Shown here piece after piece: positions 1 through 12,210 of a stretch of DNA of 64,000 nt. Source of the DNA: Castor canadensis (lineage: Eukaryota; Chordata; Mammalia; Rodentia; Castoridae); NCBI RefSeq assembly GCF_047511655.1, contig NC_133391.1, positions 106,987,384-107,051,383 of the forward strand, written 5' to 3'. Made by a program: the position numbers and the translations under genes. Within the stretch, counting starts at the first letter, position 1; every line of letters begins with the position of its first letter. The notes under the pieces were generated by a model that was not told the origin of the DNA, made no database searches, and saw only the letters and a list, made by a program, of their open reading frames with translations.

Positions 1-2960
1 CTATCAGTTCCTTGTCTGATGTATAGTTAGCAAATAGTTTCTCCCATTCTGTGAGTGGCCTCTTCAATTTAGAGACTATTTCTTTTGTTGTGCAGAAACT
101 TTCTAATTTCATGTAGTCCCATTCATCAATCCTTTCTCTTAGTTGCTGAACAGCTTGAGTTCTACTGAGGAAGTCCTTGCCTCTGCCTACTGTTTCCTTA
201 ATCCACTTTGAAATGATACCAGTACAGGGTGACAGCATAGATCAAGTTTCAGTTTTCTGCATGAAGATAATCACTTTTCCTAGCAAGATATGTTGAAGAG
301 GCTGTCTTTTCTCTATCACATGTTTTTGGCAACTTTGTCGAAGATTAGATGAGTGTAGTTGCATGGATTTATATCTGGGTCCTCTATTCTGTTCCACTGG
401 TTTTCATATCTGTTTTTGTGCCAGTACCATGCTGTTTTTATTGCTCTGGCTCTGTAGTATAAATTGAAGTTGGGTATTGTGACACTTCTCGTGTTGCTCT
501 TTCTGCTCAGTATTGCCTTGGCTCTTTGCAGTCTTTTGTGTTTCCAAATGAACTTTGGGTACAGTTTTCAATCTCTCTGATGAATGACATTGAGATTTTG
601 ATTGAGAATTGCATTGAACATGTAGATTACTTTTGGTAGTATACTCATTTTACTATGTTGATTCTTCCAATCCATGAGCATGGGAGATCTTTCCAACTTT
701 TGTAGTCTTCTTCGATCTCTTTCTTCAGTAGTTTGTAGTTCTCCTTGGGGAGGTCATTTACATTCTTTGTTATGTTTATTCCTAGATATTTGATTTTTCT
801 AAAGCTATTATAAATGGAATTGTTTTCCCATATTTTTTTTCAGTCTGTTTTCATTGTTGGTGTATTGAAAGACTTCTGATTTTTGTAAGTTGATTTTTTA
901 TCCTAATACTTTGATGAGGCTGTTTACAGTCTCTATAGGTTTTGGGGTAGAAAATTTTGGGAGTCTTTAAGGTATAAGATCATGTCATCTGAGAACAGGG
1001 ATAGTTTGACTACTTCTTTACCTATTTTTATTCCATTTATTTCTTCTTAAGATGTTGGCTATAGGTTTGTCATAGAAACCTTTATAATGTTTAGGTACAT
1101 TCCTGATAATCCTAGTTTCCTCAGAGCTTTTAACATGAAATGGTGTTGAATCTTATTGAAGGCTTTTTCTGCATCTATTGAGATGATCAAGTGGTTTTTG
1201 TCTTTGCTTCAATAAATGTGCTGTATTACATTTAATGATTTGCTTGTGTTGAACTATCCCTGCATTCCTGGGATGAAGCTGACTTGGTCATGGTGAATGG
1301 TCTTTCTGATGTGTTAGATTCAGTTTGCCATTATTTTATTGAGGATTTTTGTATCAAAGTTCATTAAGGAGATTGGCCTGTAGTTCTACTTTTTGGGTGT
1401 GTTCTTCTCGGATTTTGGGATGAGTGTAATACTGGCTTTATAGAATGAATTAGGCAGTGTTCCTTCCCTTTCTATTCATGAAAAAGTTTGAGTGTTGGTA
1501 TTCATTATTCTTTAAAGTTCTGAAATAATTCAATGAAATCTGTCAGGTCCTGTACTTTTTTTTGGGGGGAGACTCATTAGTGCTGCTTCAATTTCATTTC
1601 GTGTTATAGATCTGTTCAGTTGGTTAATATCTTCTTGGTTCAGATTTGGATAGTCATAAACATGTAGAAATTTGTCTATTTCTTCAAGATTTTCCTATTT
1701 ATTTAAACAGAGGTTCTCAAAGTAGTCCCTGATGATTCCCTGGATTTCCCTGGTGTTCCTTTTTGTTTCTGATATTACTAATTTGGTTCTTTTCCCTCAT
1801 TTTAGTCAGATTTTCCAGGGGCTTGTCAATCTTTTTTTATTTTTTCAAAGAACCAACTTTTTGTTTTGTTGACTCTTTGTATGGTTTTTGGTCTCTATTT
1901 CATTTGTTTTGGGTCCTATTTTTATCATTTCTCTCCTTCTGCTTGTTTTGGGTTTAGCTTATTCTTATTTTTCTAAGAGTTTGAGATGTATCATTAGGTT
2001 GTTTACTTGAGATCTTTCTGTTCTTTTAATATATACACTCATGGCTACAAAATTTCCTCTTAGGGCTGCCTTGCTGTGTCACATATGTTCTGATAGGTTG
2101 TGTTTTCATTTTCATTAAATTCCAGAAATCTTCCAACTTCTTTTATTTCTTGTATGACCCATTGACCATTGAGCAATGAGTTCTTCAGCCTTCAATTGTT
2201 CCCATATTTTCTGCTGCTGCTTTCATTGTTGAGTTGGAGTTTTATTGCACTGTGATCAGATAGCATGCAGGGTGTTATTCCAATTTTCTTATATTTGTTA
2301 CATTTGTTAAGACCTAAGATATGGTATTTCAGAGAAAGTTCCATGAGCTCTAGAGAAGAATGTATGTTGTGCTGTTGCTGGGTGATGCATTCTGTAGATA
2401 TCAGTTAGGTCCATTAGATCTCTGGTGTCATATAGTTCTAGGATTTCTTTATTGATTTTTTTGTCTGCATGACCTATCTATTGGTGATAGAGGGGTAATA
2501 AGTCTCCTATAACCACTGCATTGGAGTCTATGTACTCTTTAGTGCTTTAATGTAAATTTGAGGAAGTTGGGTGCACTAACATTGGGTACATATAGGTTGA
2601 TGATTGTTATTTCTTTTGATGTATTGCCCCTTTTATTAGTATGAAGTGACCTTCTCTGTCTCCTTTGAGTAATGTAAGTTTGAATTCTACTTTGTCTGAT
2701 GTAAGTATTGCTACTCCTGCCTCTTTTCAGGGACCATTAGCTTGGTAAATCTTCATTTAGCCTTTCATCCTAGGCTAGTGTTTCTTTCTGTCAATAAGGT
2801 AGGTTTCTTGTAAACAACAGATTGTCAGATCTTCCTTTTTAATCAAATTTGTCAAATGAAGTGTTTTGACATGAAAGTTGATTTCATTGACATTCAGTAT
2901 TAGTATTATTAGTTTTGAGAGGTTTGTGCTGATTTCTGCCTTTTAGTTGTTTATGTTGTT
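1..2960 (-). pseudogene. L1 ORF2 remnant (endonuclease and reverse transcriptase), decayed
   Basis: On the minus strand this matches the L1 ORF2 seen elsewhere in the window (for example 20760-24450 on plus, 39092-41260 on plus), running from the endonuclease start near 2900 through the reverse-transcriptase region to the C-terminal part at base 1. Fragments such as the 'aggttaatagaacaga' and 'agatcatgtcatctgagaacag' regions (about 960-1010) correspond to the polymerase active-site neighbourhood. No frame stays open for more than 60 codons, so it has accumulated many stops and frameshifts. About 2.9 kb of the usual ~3.8 kb ORF is visible. Confidence 0.88.
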
Positions 2961-4245
2961 TAAGGATTTCAATGTGTGCAGCCATACCAATGATTACTTG
3001 TCTTTTCTTCTCCTGTGGTTTAATACTTTCTGTTCTCTTGTGGTTTTGTTTGCTTTCCTCTTCTGTGTACAGAATTCCTTGTAGAGTCTTCTGTAGTGGT
3101 GGCTTTGAGGTCATACATTGTTTTAGTTTCTGATTATTGAGGAAGATTTTTATTGCTCTGTCAATTTTCAATGATAGTTTTGTTGGGTAGAGTATCCCGG
3201 GGCTAAAATTATTATCAATCAGTGCCCAGTATACCTGACTCCATGTCCTTCTTTCTTTCAAGGTTTCTGTTGAGAAATCTGCTATTATTTTGATGGGTTA
3301 ACCTTTATATGTTATCTGTTTTTTTTTCTCTCTTGAAGTTTTCAATATTCTTTCTTTGATCTCCATACTAGTTGTTTTAATGATAATATGCTGTGGAGAG
3401 GTTCTGTTTTGGTCAAGTCAGTTTGGTGTAATGGAGGGTTCTTGTACCTGAATAGGCAAATCTTTCTTGAGATTTGGGACATTTTATGTTATTATTTTAT
3501 TGAATATATTACATATGCCTTTTGCTTGCACCTCTTCTCCTTCAATAACCATGATTCTCAGGTTTGGTCTTCTGATGGAGTTGCTGAGTTCTTGCATATT
3601 CCTTTCACAGCTCTTAAGTTGTTTGACTAAGAGTTCTTCTGTTTTTTTCTTTAACATCTGTTTTATCTTTGAGCTCTGAGATTCTGTCTTCCACTTGTTC
3701 TGGTCTGCTGGTGTGGCCTTCCACATTTTTTTTTTGTTTGAGTGAAGGGACTTTTTTATTTCCAGGATGTCTGTTTGATTAGTTTTTTCTGAGGGTTTCC
3801 ATATCTTTGTTAGACTTCTCTTTTATATCTTGTGTTGTCTTCTTTATTTTATATATCTCATTTTATAATCTCATTTGTTTAATTTTGGTGTTTGTTGAAG
3901 TCCTCTCTGAGTTCACTTAGTTGTTTCCATGTCTTCTCAAGTTTTTTATTTGTGGTATGTTTAAATTTCTTAAGTGCATTATGTACTTTTTGTTTAACCA
4001 TGTCTTTTAGCTTCTCCATGAGTTTCTCAGTGCTGTCTTCCACAATTTCTTCTTTGAGGGATTTGTTTGTGGGCATCACTGGGCTCATTAGTGACATTTA
4101 TCACTGTTTTTTTTGGGTCAGGAACTGAGTATCCATTTTCTTCATTTCCCACTAAATCCTCTATTGAATTTATTTTTTCTTTTTTTGAGGAGTATAGTTT
4201 CCTTCCCTTCTTCTTATCTCCATTGCTCCAATTGGTATTGTTCAA
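2884..4245 (-). pseudogene. L1 ORF1 remnant (RNA-binding nucleic-acid chaperone), frameshifted
   Basis: Three disjoint minus-strand reading frames follow the L1 ORF1 order. The first (4245-4027) is a basic, Lys-rich N-terminus starting MNNTNW. The second (4097-3879) is a Lys/Glu-rich, coiled-coil-like segment with heptad-style KLMEKLKDMVKQK. The third (3726-3484) contains the RRPNLRIMVIEGEE motif of the RRM domain. The fourth (3261-2884) is the C-terminal domain with ERRTWSQVYWAL and ILYPTKLSLKID motifs. In an intact ORF1 these lie in one frame of about 340-370 residues, so at least two frameshifts have split it. ORF1 protein normally coats L1 RNA in a cytoplasmic ribonucleoprotein. Confidence 0.88.
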
Positions 4246-4249
4246 CTAT

Positions 4250-5895
4250 TTTCTTAATTGGATACTTTGTGGTTTTAATTGCCTATTTTCTTTTCCTTGA
4301 TTTAATTTTTGTTTTGTGACTGACTTGGTTGTTAGAGAAGTTAATATGCTATTTCTATTGGTGATAATATCTATAAACAGTAGGTGTTGGGGGGTGTGGT
4401 TATTTGGCTAGAGATAGAAACTTGGGTAACTTATAAAGGTATAACAAAAGATGGGCAGAAAGGGTGGGTAGGGTGGGTGGGGGAAGATGTATGTGGGCTT
4501 CTGGGTTCTTTGGCCCTTGGGTGTGTTTGGGTGTTTATCTGATGTTGTAGTGGAGTGTGCTTGTGTCAGGAATTGCAGGGGATTGGGGGTATGTACAGTT
4601 GGTACAATAGGCTAGTCAGTGGTTTGTGAGTGTTTAGAATGGAGGAATAGTGTTGTGACAGGTTGGAGAAAGGTAGGAGAGGGACACAAAGACAGGGAGA
4701 GAGACTAGATGAAAAGGGGCAGAAAGAGAATGTGGAGGGAGAAAAATGGATTGTACAAGAAAAGGTGGGTAAGTGAAGTGGGTAAGAATAGGGATAAGAA
4801 AATAGTAATGGTGAAGTAATTAATACAGGAAAAAAAAAAACAAACAAAAACCACCAGGTATAGGAAGAATAAAACGTTCAGTCTTTTGATAAAAGTTCTG
4901 GAGTTATTCCTTGGGCATCCAATCCTGAAATTGGCTCTTGAGGGGAGAGATGTTGCCCCTTTTGTCAGACAGCTTGGGTGGGCGAGATGGCTGGAGATTT
5001 TTTTTTTTCCACTTTCCTTGGTCTTATGGACTGTCTGTTACAAGTGGGAGTTCTGAAGTGGTCTCACCAGGTGAGTGGCTTATGAGCAGTATTTATTTCT
5101 TTCTCCCCACTGGGCAGGTTGTAATTGGGACCTGCAGTAGCTCACTGCCAGTTTGTGCAAGATGGTCAGATCTGATGTTGTTTTTGCAGGGTGGCAGCTG
5201 CACTACCCTACTGCTACAAGTCTGTCTGGACAGCTCCTCCTCCAGCAAGGTGTGACAGTGCAGTTTTGAGTACTGCCCTTATCCCCAGGAGACTAGTCCA
5301 GGGATCCACCATGGCCCCACTTTGAGAGGTTGGGTTGTTGGCCTACCTCTGCTCTCAACCTCTGTTACTTATCCTACCTTGGTTTGCTCAAAATTTGTCT
5401 TGTTGCCCCATCCCTGTTCTCTGAGGCAGGTTCAGCATCCCCGCTGTCCATGTTGGATTACAAATCACTGTTTATGCTTTTCAGCTTTTTTCAGGGAGGA
5501 GAGTTCAGTCTGATCTAGGGCTGTGGTGGATTATGTTCCTGGGGGAGTGAGTAAGGGAATTGAGCATTGTACATGCTGCTCACCTCTTGGGTCTGCAGGT
5601 TTACACAAGCAGCTTTGAAACTGGCCAGATGGAAGAAATGGTGTGATGCTTTTCTCAAGGCAGACAATTCCTGGGACTGAGTTCAGCACAGTGGGGTTCA
5701 GGTAGGCTTTCCACAGGTTAGGGATCCAAGATATCACAGAGCTTGATTCTGATTGATGCCCTATCTTCTTTTTTTTTTGGCTAGAAACAATCAGAATTAC
5801 CAAAGTGTAGATCCCATGTCTGGAGGTGGTTTCTGGAATGACCAAGTTTAGGAATTCTGATTCCATACCCTAACCACCATCTTGGATCCTCCCCT
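4250..5895 (-). promoter_or_regulatory. L1 5'UTR with internal promoter start
   Basis: About 1.65 kb between the ORF1 start and the 5' terminus, matching in length and partly in sequence the 5' region of the plus-strand L1 at 17350-19230. On the minus strand it begins with GGGGAGGATCCAAGATGGTG (5875-5894). CCAAGATGG is the YY1-type box that L1 promoters use to place transcription start. A pyrimidine-rich block (4620-4790 on plus reads as purine-rich) and a G-rich block (4440-4560) lie near ORF1. Whether it drives transcription now cannot be judged from sequence. Confidence 0.7.
4462..4483 (+). other. G-quadruplex-forming motif in L1 5'UTR (antisense strand)
   Basis: Five G-tracts with one- or two-base loops: GGG T GGG TA GGG T GGG T GGGGG. 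This satisfies the classical G3+N1-7 rule with very short loops, which usually gives a stable parallel quadruplex. It sits on the strand opposite to L1 transcription. Confidence 0.75.
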
Positions 5896-6450
5896 TTCAC
5901 TTCTTAATAGTATCTTTTGAAGCACAAAAGTTTTTAAATTTGTGGTCCAGTTTACTTAATTTTTTTTTTGTAATTTCAAGGCTTTTGATGTCACAATTAA
6001 AAACACATTTCATTTTAAGATAATCATTGTATATTGTGTGAGGTAGCTTTCCAAGTTCATTCTTTAACATGTTAATATTCACTTGCCCTAGTACTATTTG
6101 TTAAAAAGTCTATACTTTCTTCCATTGAAATATCTTGGCATTCTTTACAAAAATCAAAATCAACTGACCATTAATGTGAACATTTCTTCTATGCTTCTGA
6201 TAAAAATCAGCAGTCCCTAGCTATAATCTCTATTGTTATGAGGAACAGAGGTGGTCAGACCAGATATTCAGCTCTGTCCTTGGTTTTTGGAGAAAGCTCT
6301 ATTTTTTCATCATTAGGCAAAATTTTAGTTGTGTTTTCTCATACATATTCCTTAGCAGATTGAGCACATTCCTTTCTATTCCTAACTTGTTGCATGTTAT
6401 TTTAAAAAGTATTTTGCATTATATCACATGCTTTTACTGTGCAAATTATG
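5896..6450 (-). mobile_element. Ancient LINE-1 ORF2/3'-region fossil (L1M-type)
   Basis: The plus strand reads like the reverse complement of old mammalian L1 ORF2: 'tattgtgtgaggtagctttccaagttcattc', 'agtactatttgttaaaaagtctatactttcttccattgaa', then 'tcaactgaccattaatgtgaa', and 'tggtttttggagaaagctct' near 6280. A minus-strand 62-codon scrap is left. It is far more diverged than the L1 at 1-5895, which appears to have landed beside or in it. Internal stretches are missing, and the right boundary is approximate. Confidence 0.75.
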
Positions 6451-6654
6451 AAGTCCTTGTAGCTTTGAAGTTTGTTCTACTATGTTCATGTGCAATAACA
6501 GTCATCTATATGTAAAGATTATGCTTCCAAAATCTAGACCAATGCACCCAGCAAAATAAATCCATCTGTTCCTTCACCAATTTCTATAATTTCTCAGATC
6601 ACAATGGGCAGGCTACACTTTCATTTTCTCTTTTTAAGAATATGATGATTAATA

Positions 6655-6835
6655 TTGTATATTAAGTTGAATGGGCTACATGATGCCAAGATATTTATTT
6701 GGTCAAATGTAATGATCCTGGGTGTTTCTGTGTGGATGCTTTTAAATGATGCTAACATATTAATTGGTGAAATTAAGTAGATTCTGCTCCATAATGTGGA
6801 TAGGCTTCAAAAAGAAATTGGGGGGGTGGTAAATG
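6655..6835 (+). repeat. Old interspersed mammalian repeat, family not named
   Basis: The stretch with 'gccaagatatttatttggtcaaatg', 'tgggtgtttctgtgtggatg', 'gtagattctgctccataatgtgg' resembles a widespread old mammalian repeat whose consensus has 'ggtgtttctgtgagggtg' and 'cctccataatgtgggtgg'. A second copy of the same family seems to occupy 62350-62880. I do not recall its database name reliably. Confidence 0.5.
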
Positions 6836-7529
6836 GAACAAATATGACAGTCAACTAGATGTTTATTAAAGTGAAATAATTGATAGCATACTATTGAGAG
6901 AAAAATATTCTTAAGAGCTTTTGTGGCATTTAAGTACTAAAGCAGGTAATATGTTTTGTTGTTCTTTTTAAACAGAAAGTAAAAAGTTTTAGTGAGTAGT
7001 TACTGCGTGTTCTCAAAATGACCCAAACATGCTATTCCTCTGATAAAAATCAGTAATAGGCTTCGCTAAGGATTTGTAAAAGTTGCCAATAAAATAAATC
7101 TTTTCAAACACTTATGTTAAACAGCTCTTCTATATTAATTTCTGTGTTGCATTTCACACAAATTGCTTCTCCTTGTACATGCTGCCATTTTATTTCATAT
7201 TTCACTTTCTTCAAAAGTCACTTCAAATATCCCCTTTAAAGAAGACTCATTAGCTTTCAAAATGGTTTTGAATTTTTCCAATGCTTGCCTTTCAAAATGA
7301 GTGTACTTTGATATTTTATCAATATCATGTGTCATTATGCTTTTTGTGAATTATGTAATTCCATATAGTATTTAATATCTATTTTTAAATGAAATTATTC
7401 AATTCATAGAATTAACCATATATCAAGTACATTTTTCAACTATGTTTTAATGATACAATTGTATTAGGAAATGAAACTGGTGCAGAATGAAAAATGAGTC
7501 ATCACGTATGTTTCTACACTTTTGAGGTT
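6836..7529. other. AT-rich sequence, no feature recognised
   Basis: No reading frame, tandem array or repeat that I can name; ordinary AT-rich intergenic or intronic sequence. Confidence 0.6.
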
Positions 7530-8060
7530 GCATGTGTATTTTCTAAAACTGAGGCAGAATATGCATGCAGTAAAATGCACAAACATTGTTAAATCTTTAT
7601 TGTGATAACATATAAGATCTATTCTCATATTTTAAACTACATAATACAGTATTATAATTTATGGTATTATTATGTTGTATGACAGATCTCTAGAACTTAT
7701 TCATTATGACATGCTGTTTAGCAGCTCTCCATTCTCTCATCACCCACAGCCTGTGAGAACCCCCTCTCTATTTGCTCTATGAATTTGCCATCCAAATATT
7801 GCCATATATCTTTTTCTAAGTGGACTCCTGTAGTATTTGTTTTTCTGCGTCTAGCTTACATCCTTTTGCATTGTCTTCAATGATCATCTTTGTTGTTGCA
7901 TATTATGAAATTTCCTTTTTCTTTACTTTAGTAAGACTGAATAACATTACATTATACATGTCATTTTTTATGCCTTCATCTATTAGTTGATATTTAGTCT
8001 TCCCAAACATTATCTATGGTTAACAGTAATAAAATATGCAAATATCTTAATATTTGTGCA
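7530..8060 (-). mobile_element. Ancient LINE-1 3'UTR fossil (L1MC/L1ME-like)
   Basis: Plus-strand reading contains the degraded hallmarks of old L1 3' ends in reverse: 'acagtattataatttatgg', 'gacagatctctagaacttattcat', 'ctcctgtagtatttgtttttctgcgtctagctt', 'ttgttgttgcatattatgaaatttcc', 'tagtaagactgaataacatta'. It ends near 'ctattagttgatatttag'. Heavily diverged, with no coding capacity. Confidence 0.7.
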
Positions 8061-9372
8061 CTTGGATGAATTTTTAGGTTTGCAAATATTTAGATACCAG
8101 GAGATCAAAGTTTTGAACATCATTAGCACTCCAAAGTTTGTTTTGTCTTCTTCCAGTCAATTTTCTTCAACAAGTAATGACTACTATTCTGGCTTGTTAT
8201 TGTGGATAAGTTGTGCCTATTTATAGTTATTCCATAAATGAAACCAAAAATATGTACCTTGTTGTTTGTTGCTTCTTGTTTTTGAATGTTTGCATGCTTT
8301 ATGGGTTGATTCTTTTCTTGTATTTTTCTTTTTTCTTTATTAAACAAAGGTAAGATAAATATGTGTTCACACATTCTACTATACATCTAATTTCAAAGAG
8401 ATCATTAATGGACAACTTACAGATCAAATTTAAAATTGCCTAAATCTCATCGCAAGTATTTTCATATTGATTTATCAATTTATACTACTACTAAAATGCA
8501 TTTTGTGACAGTATGTGTGTGTATTTAGGGTACTTAAGTTATTTCCATGGGTATAGTTTATACAGTAGTCATAACATAAATTTATTAGTGCTTATATCTT
8601 TATAATTCTTTTTATATTTTACATCACCTTCTAAAATATTTACTACTAAGCACACATTGACAATTTGCTTTTCAATGTCAAAATAACTAAATAATGCAAT
8701 ATAGTATCATTTCTAATTTTCAGTATCCCTTTAAAAATGAAAGGTAAAATAAGAATAGATATAACAAAATGACACTAAGAAGGATGACTGGAGCACAATC
8801 ACTTAATGGTTCCTTTTTTTTAATCATTTGTGACTCCAGGTTTCTCACCACAGGCAACATTAGCTTATGTGTTCAAGTTGTTTTCTTATTATGGGGAAGT
8901 GATTACAAATTCTTCTGAGCTATGATGCAGTTATCTGAGGATGGAAAAGACAAGAGATTAAGGAACATTATTGAGGAATTATAAATATCTAATAATACTA
9001 AACTGGTCTGTAATCATCTCTGTGGGAGATACAGAATAAAATTACAGCATTAGAATAAACAAAGACCACATTACAGTGATGTATTCTTTTTAAATAAGCT
9101 TTTCCTAAGGACAAATTTAATGTTGTGTTTTTCCTGTTAAGACATTTCTGTTTGCCTTTGTTATTATCTGCTCCCTGAATTTAATTATGATCGAATTTGC
9201 TACCATACCCTTGGTACCTAATGAGGTATAAGGCCTTTGAAACATTGGTAAATTTGATATAACCCCATTTGTTGATAGCTTTTAATTTCATTTTCCTCTT
9301 TTCATACTTATATGAGAAAGTTCATGTGATATTATATGATTCTGAAAATTTTCAAGTGCTCAACAAATAAAT
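8061..9372. other. AT-rich sequence, no feature recognised
   Basis: Frames of up to 87 codons occur (for example 8123-8386 minus) but have no recognisable domain and sit in low-complexity AT-rich sequence. I see no gene here. Confidence 0.6.
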
Positions 9373-9383
9373 TATCAAGTACT

Positions 9384-9685
9384 AAACTCAGTGCTGGTGG
9401 GCCATACCTATAATCCTAGCTTCTTGGGAGGCTGAGATTGGGAGGATTATGAGTTGGAGGCCAGCCAAGGGCGGAAGTTTACAAGATCCCATTTCAACCA
9501 ATAGCTGGATGGGTAGCACTCCCTATCATCCCAGATATGGCTAGCAGCTTACAAAAAGAGGATCTCAGAGACCATATGTCTAAAAATAGCCAGAGAAAAA
9601 AGGAGTAGAGGCATCATTCAAGTTGTAGAACACTGTCTAGCAAGTATGAAGCCCTGAGTTCACATCCCAATATTGCCAAAACAAA
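9384..9685 (+). mobile_element. Composite SINE: two 7SL-like units plus an ID-like tail
   Basis: The left unit reads GTGCTGGTGGGCCATACCTA then 'taatcctagcttcttgggaggctgag', the 7SL/B1-Alu-like head with an A-box position. A second degraded 7SL-like unit follows (about 9500-9590: 'ctatcatcccagatatggct'). The right part (9600-9670) is ID-like: 'tcattcaagttgtagaacactgtctagcaagtatgaagccctgagttcacatcccaat', which resembles a tRNA-derived B box. A likely target-site duplication flanks it: TATCAAGTACT at 9373-9383 and TATCAAGCACT at 9686-9696 (10 of 11). The tail is short (CCAAAACAAA). Confidence 0.8.
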
Positions 9686-9696
9686 TATCAAGCACT

Positions 9697-12114
9697 GTAT
9701 ACTATTAGAAGACTGCTCAATCATAATATACGGTATGAACTGTGTAGCTTTAACTTAAAGGATAAATAAGAAGATTAAGAATAAATAAAAATTTAGAATC
9801 AATATTTTATTAAAAATCTGATTTGATAATTTTATAGAAACAAAATTTTCAAGTAATAATCTAATCCTAGTTAAACTTTTACCTTATATTTCATAAGAAT
9901 GGACTAAGTTAATAAATTGTAACTTGCATATTTTATAGATAAAAGATATTTTATATCTGATGCTAAAATTTGGGACAACTAATCCAATTTTGCATAATTA
10001 CCATTTTATTTGCATGGGCTTTCTCATGTTGTAAAAACTGAATCAAATGTATATATAAACTTAGAGTCTCAATCCAATATCATACCTAATGTTTTTCTCT
10101 TTTGAAATGCTACTCTCTGTCAAATTAACAACTCCTTTTACTATATTTTGATGATTTTTTGTAGAAATATGCCATTACAAACCTATAGAACAGGTTTGTC
10201 TTTTTTATTTGAAACTGCCTACTAAGGTTGCCTATAAAGTGAACACATCTTCTCTGAACATATATCTCCTCTTTTACCACACATACTAAGTGGGCATTCC
10301 CTGAGCCCTACAAAACTGAGAGTTCTGTGTAGGCTTAATGTATTCAGATTTATTGACTATTAACAAAGTTTGAATACGTTCTAATATTCATGAGTCCCAA
10401 GCAGGATTTTAAATATAATTTGAACAATTTTGCCTTCTCTATATACTCTCTGTACTTGTAATTACATGCCATACCAATGGACAATCAATAAATTTTTAAA
10501 ATTTAACACCGTGCTAATTCTATCCTTGGAGTCACTACCTTGATAGGCTAGACACATTTTTCATATATTCATTAAATATGAACATAAACATTAATAAAAT
10601 ATATCCATCCATATAACATCAAAACCATTTTTCACACCACTGAAGATATGGTGCCTAGTATGAAGGACAGTTTTATTGGGAGATAAGTTAATAATAGAAT
10701 ATGATTGACATGTTTAGTATAAAATGTAGGTGCTTTAGGTACTTGAAAAGTAAATCCAGACATGGGTCAAACATAGGATTTCTCCTAGCATAAAAAACGG
10801 ACAAAATGTGATTCAAATTCAAAATTGTCCATAGGATTGTTCTGAATATTCAATAGCCATGATTTAGTTTAAAAGAATGAAATGTCTCCCCCTTATACCT
10901 CCAGCCAAATAGTTGATGAGGTTGAAAGTATATAGCTACTTAACTTCTGTGTTTTACAAACATTTTTGCTTTAAGCTTCTATTCAGGAGTGGGAAAAATA
11001 GCTGGATAGATGAAAAAGCATTTTAATGTTTTTTTCCATCTGACTGCAAGCAGAAGTTCACTTTTTAAATTAAATTAAAATAGAGCCCAGAAGCATTTTC
11101 TTTCTTCGTTCCACTCTCAACTCCTAAGATCTGTGTGAGTTTTTGTCACTGTATAGAAATTACTGTTTTGCTTTTGCTTCAACATGCAAAATGGAAATTT
11201 TGTTCACTAATTTGAAAGAAAGAGCTGTGTTTTTCTTGAATTAAGAAATAAATATAGGTAAATATAAATAATTTACTTTATCTCTAGAAAATATAAATTC
11301 TCTCCCAAAATTATTTAAGCAAGTCTTGAACTTCACATGAATGCTTTATTTGCTATATAATAGAATTTAATTTTACATAATTTAATTCTATGAATTCCCC
11401 TCAATCACCTTGGTATACAGTGGTACCATTTTTGTTTCTGACCCATGATAGTTAGGTCAGACACAACCAGTAGACTTTTCTAGTTGCTAAAGATTGAGAC
11501 AATTGTCAGATGCTTGTTAGAATGATTAGTTTTTCCATATCTTTACCTCTGATTACTCTCAAAAGCAATAATCTGTACAATGTTTATTTGTGTGTGGGCA
11601 AGTATAAACTACAAAAATAGTCTCACCACCTGTTTGGTAGGACTTCACAAATTTTCAGCTGTCTGTTTGAATTTTATGAATACAATTTAATGAGTTATGC
11701 AACCATATGAATTAGGTATGTTGGGGATTAAATTTATTATGTATCTATTTTCAAAGTTAGGTTGTTTGGTCCATCAGATATACTCTATCACACAAAGGTA
11801 AAGGATATTTTACTTTAGATAATTCATGTGTCCTGAATATCATCAATTTCATTTATTATAGAATTCATTGTGGTTAATAATAAGCTGTTCATTTTATCAC
11901 TGATGCTGATTTAAGGTTGTCAGATTTACCAAAGAATGAGGATTTCAGTTTAATTTTACTTTCAAATTATTGTTATGTTTAATATAATTAAAATATATTC
12001 TTTGTTTTAGTTGAAATTCAAATTTAAGTGGGTACCCTGTATTTTATGTGTCAATCCTATGTTGATTTCTAACATTTATTGTAACATTTAGCAAGACCTT
12101 TGATGTGAATCACT
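9697..12114. other. AT-rich sequence, no gene seen
   Basis: Long AT-rich stretch with many stops in all frames. I recognise no repeat with confidence and no coding segment. Confidence 0.6.
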
Positions 12115-12210
12115 TATTCATGCAATAAGCATTAATTAAAAACCTAGTGTGAGTCAGGATCTATTCTAGGCACTGGTAATATGGCTATCAGTGAACCAGA
12201 AAATTATTTT
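12115..12210 (+). repeat. L2/MIR-like 3' tail fossil
   Basis: 'aacctagtgtgagtcaggatctattctaggcactggtaatatggctatcagtgaac' matches in outline the core shared by L2 and MIR 3' ends (ctactatgtgccaggcac ... ctaggcactggggatacagcagtgaac). Very old copy; exact family uncertain. Confidence 0.55.

Larger units (their letters stand above)
1..5895 (-). mobile_element. LINE-1 with preserved 5' end; 3' end lies outside the window
   Basis: Read on the minus strand, this is an L1 in the usual order: 5'UTR (about 4250-5895), ORF1 (about 2884-4245) and ORF2 (about 2960 down to the window edge). The 5' end carries the L1-like start with a CCAAGATGGT box, as at the beginning of active mammalian L1s. The last part of ORF2, the 3'UTR and the poly(A) tail would lie left of base 1. 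The copy interrupts an older L1 fossil on its right. Both ORFs are broken by frameshifts and stops, so it is not an active element. No target-site duplication can be tested because one end is missing. Confidence 0.93.

Noticed and set aside
4566..5866. Minus and plus frames of 60-111 codons near the first L1 as small genes
   Set aside because: All lie in the L1 5'UTR and are low-complexity or shadow frames without domain or context.
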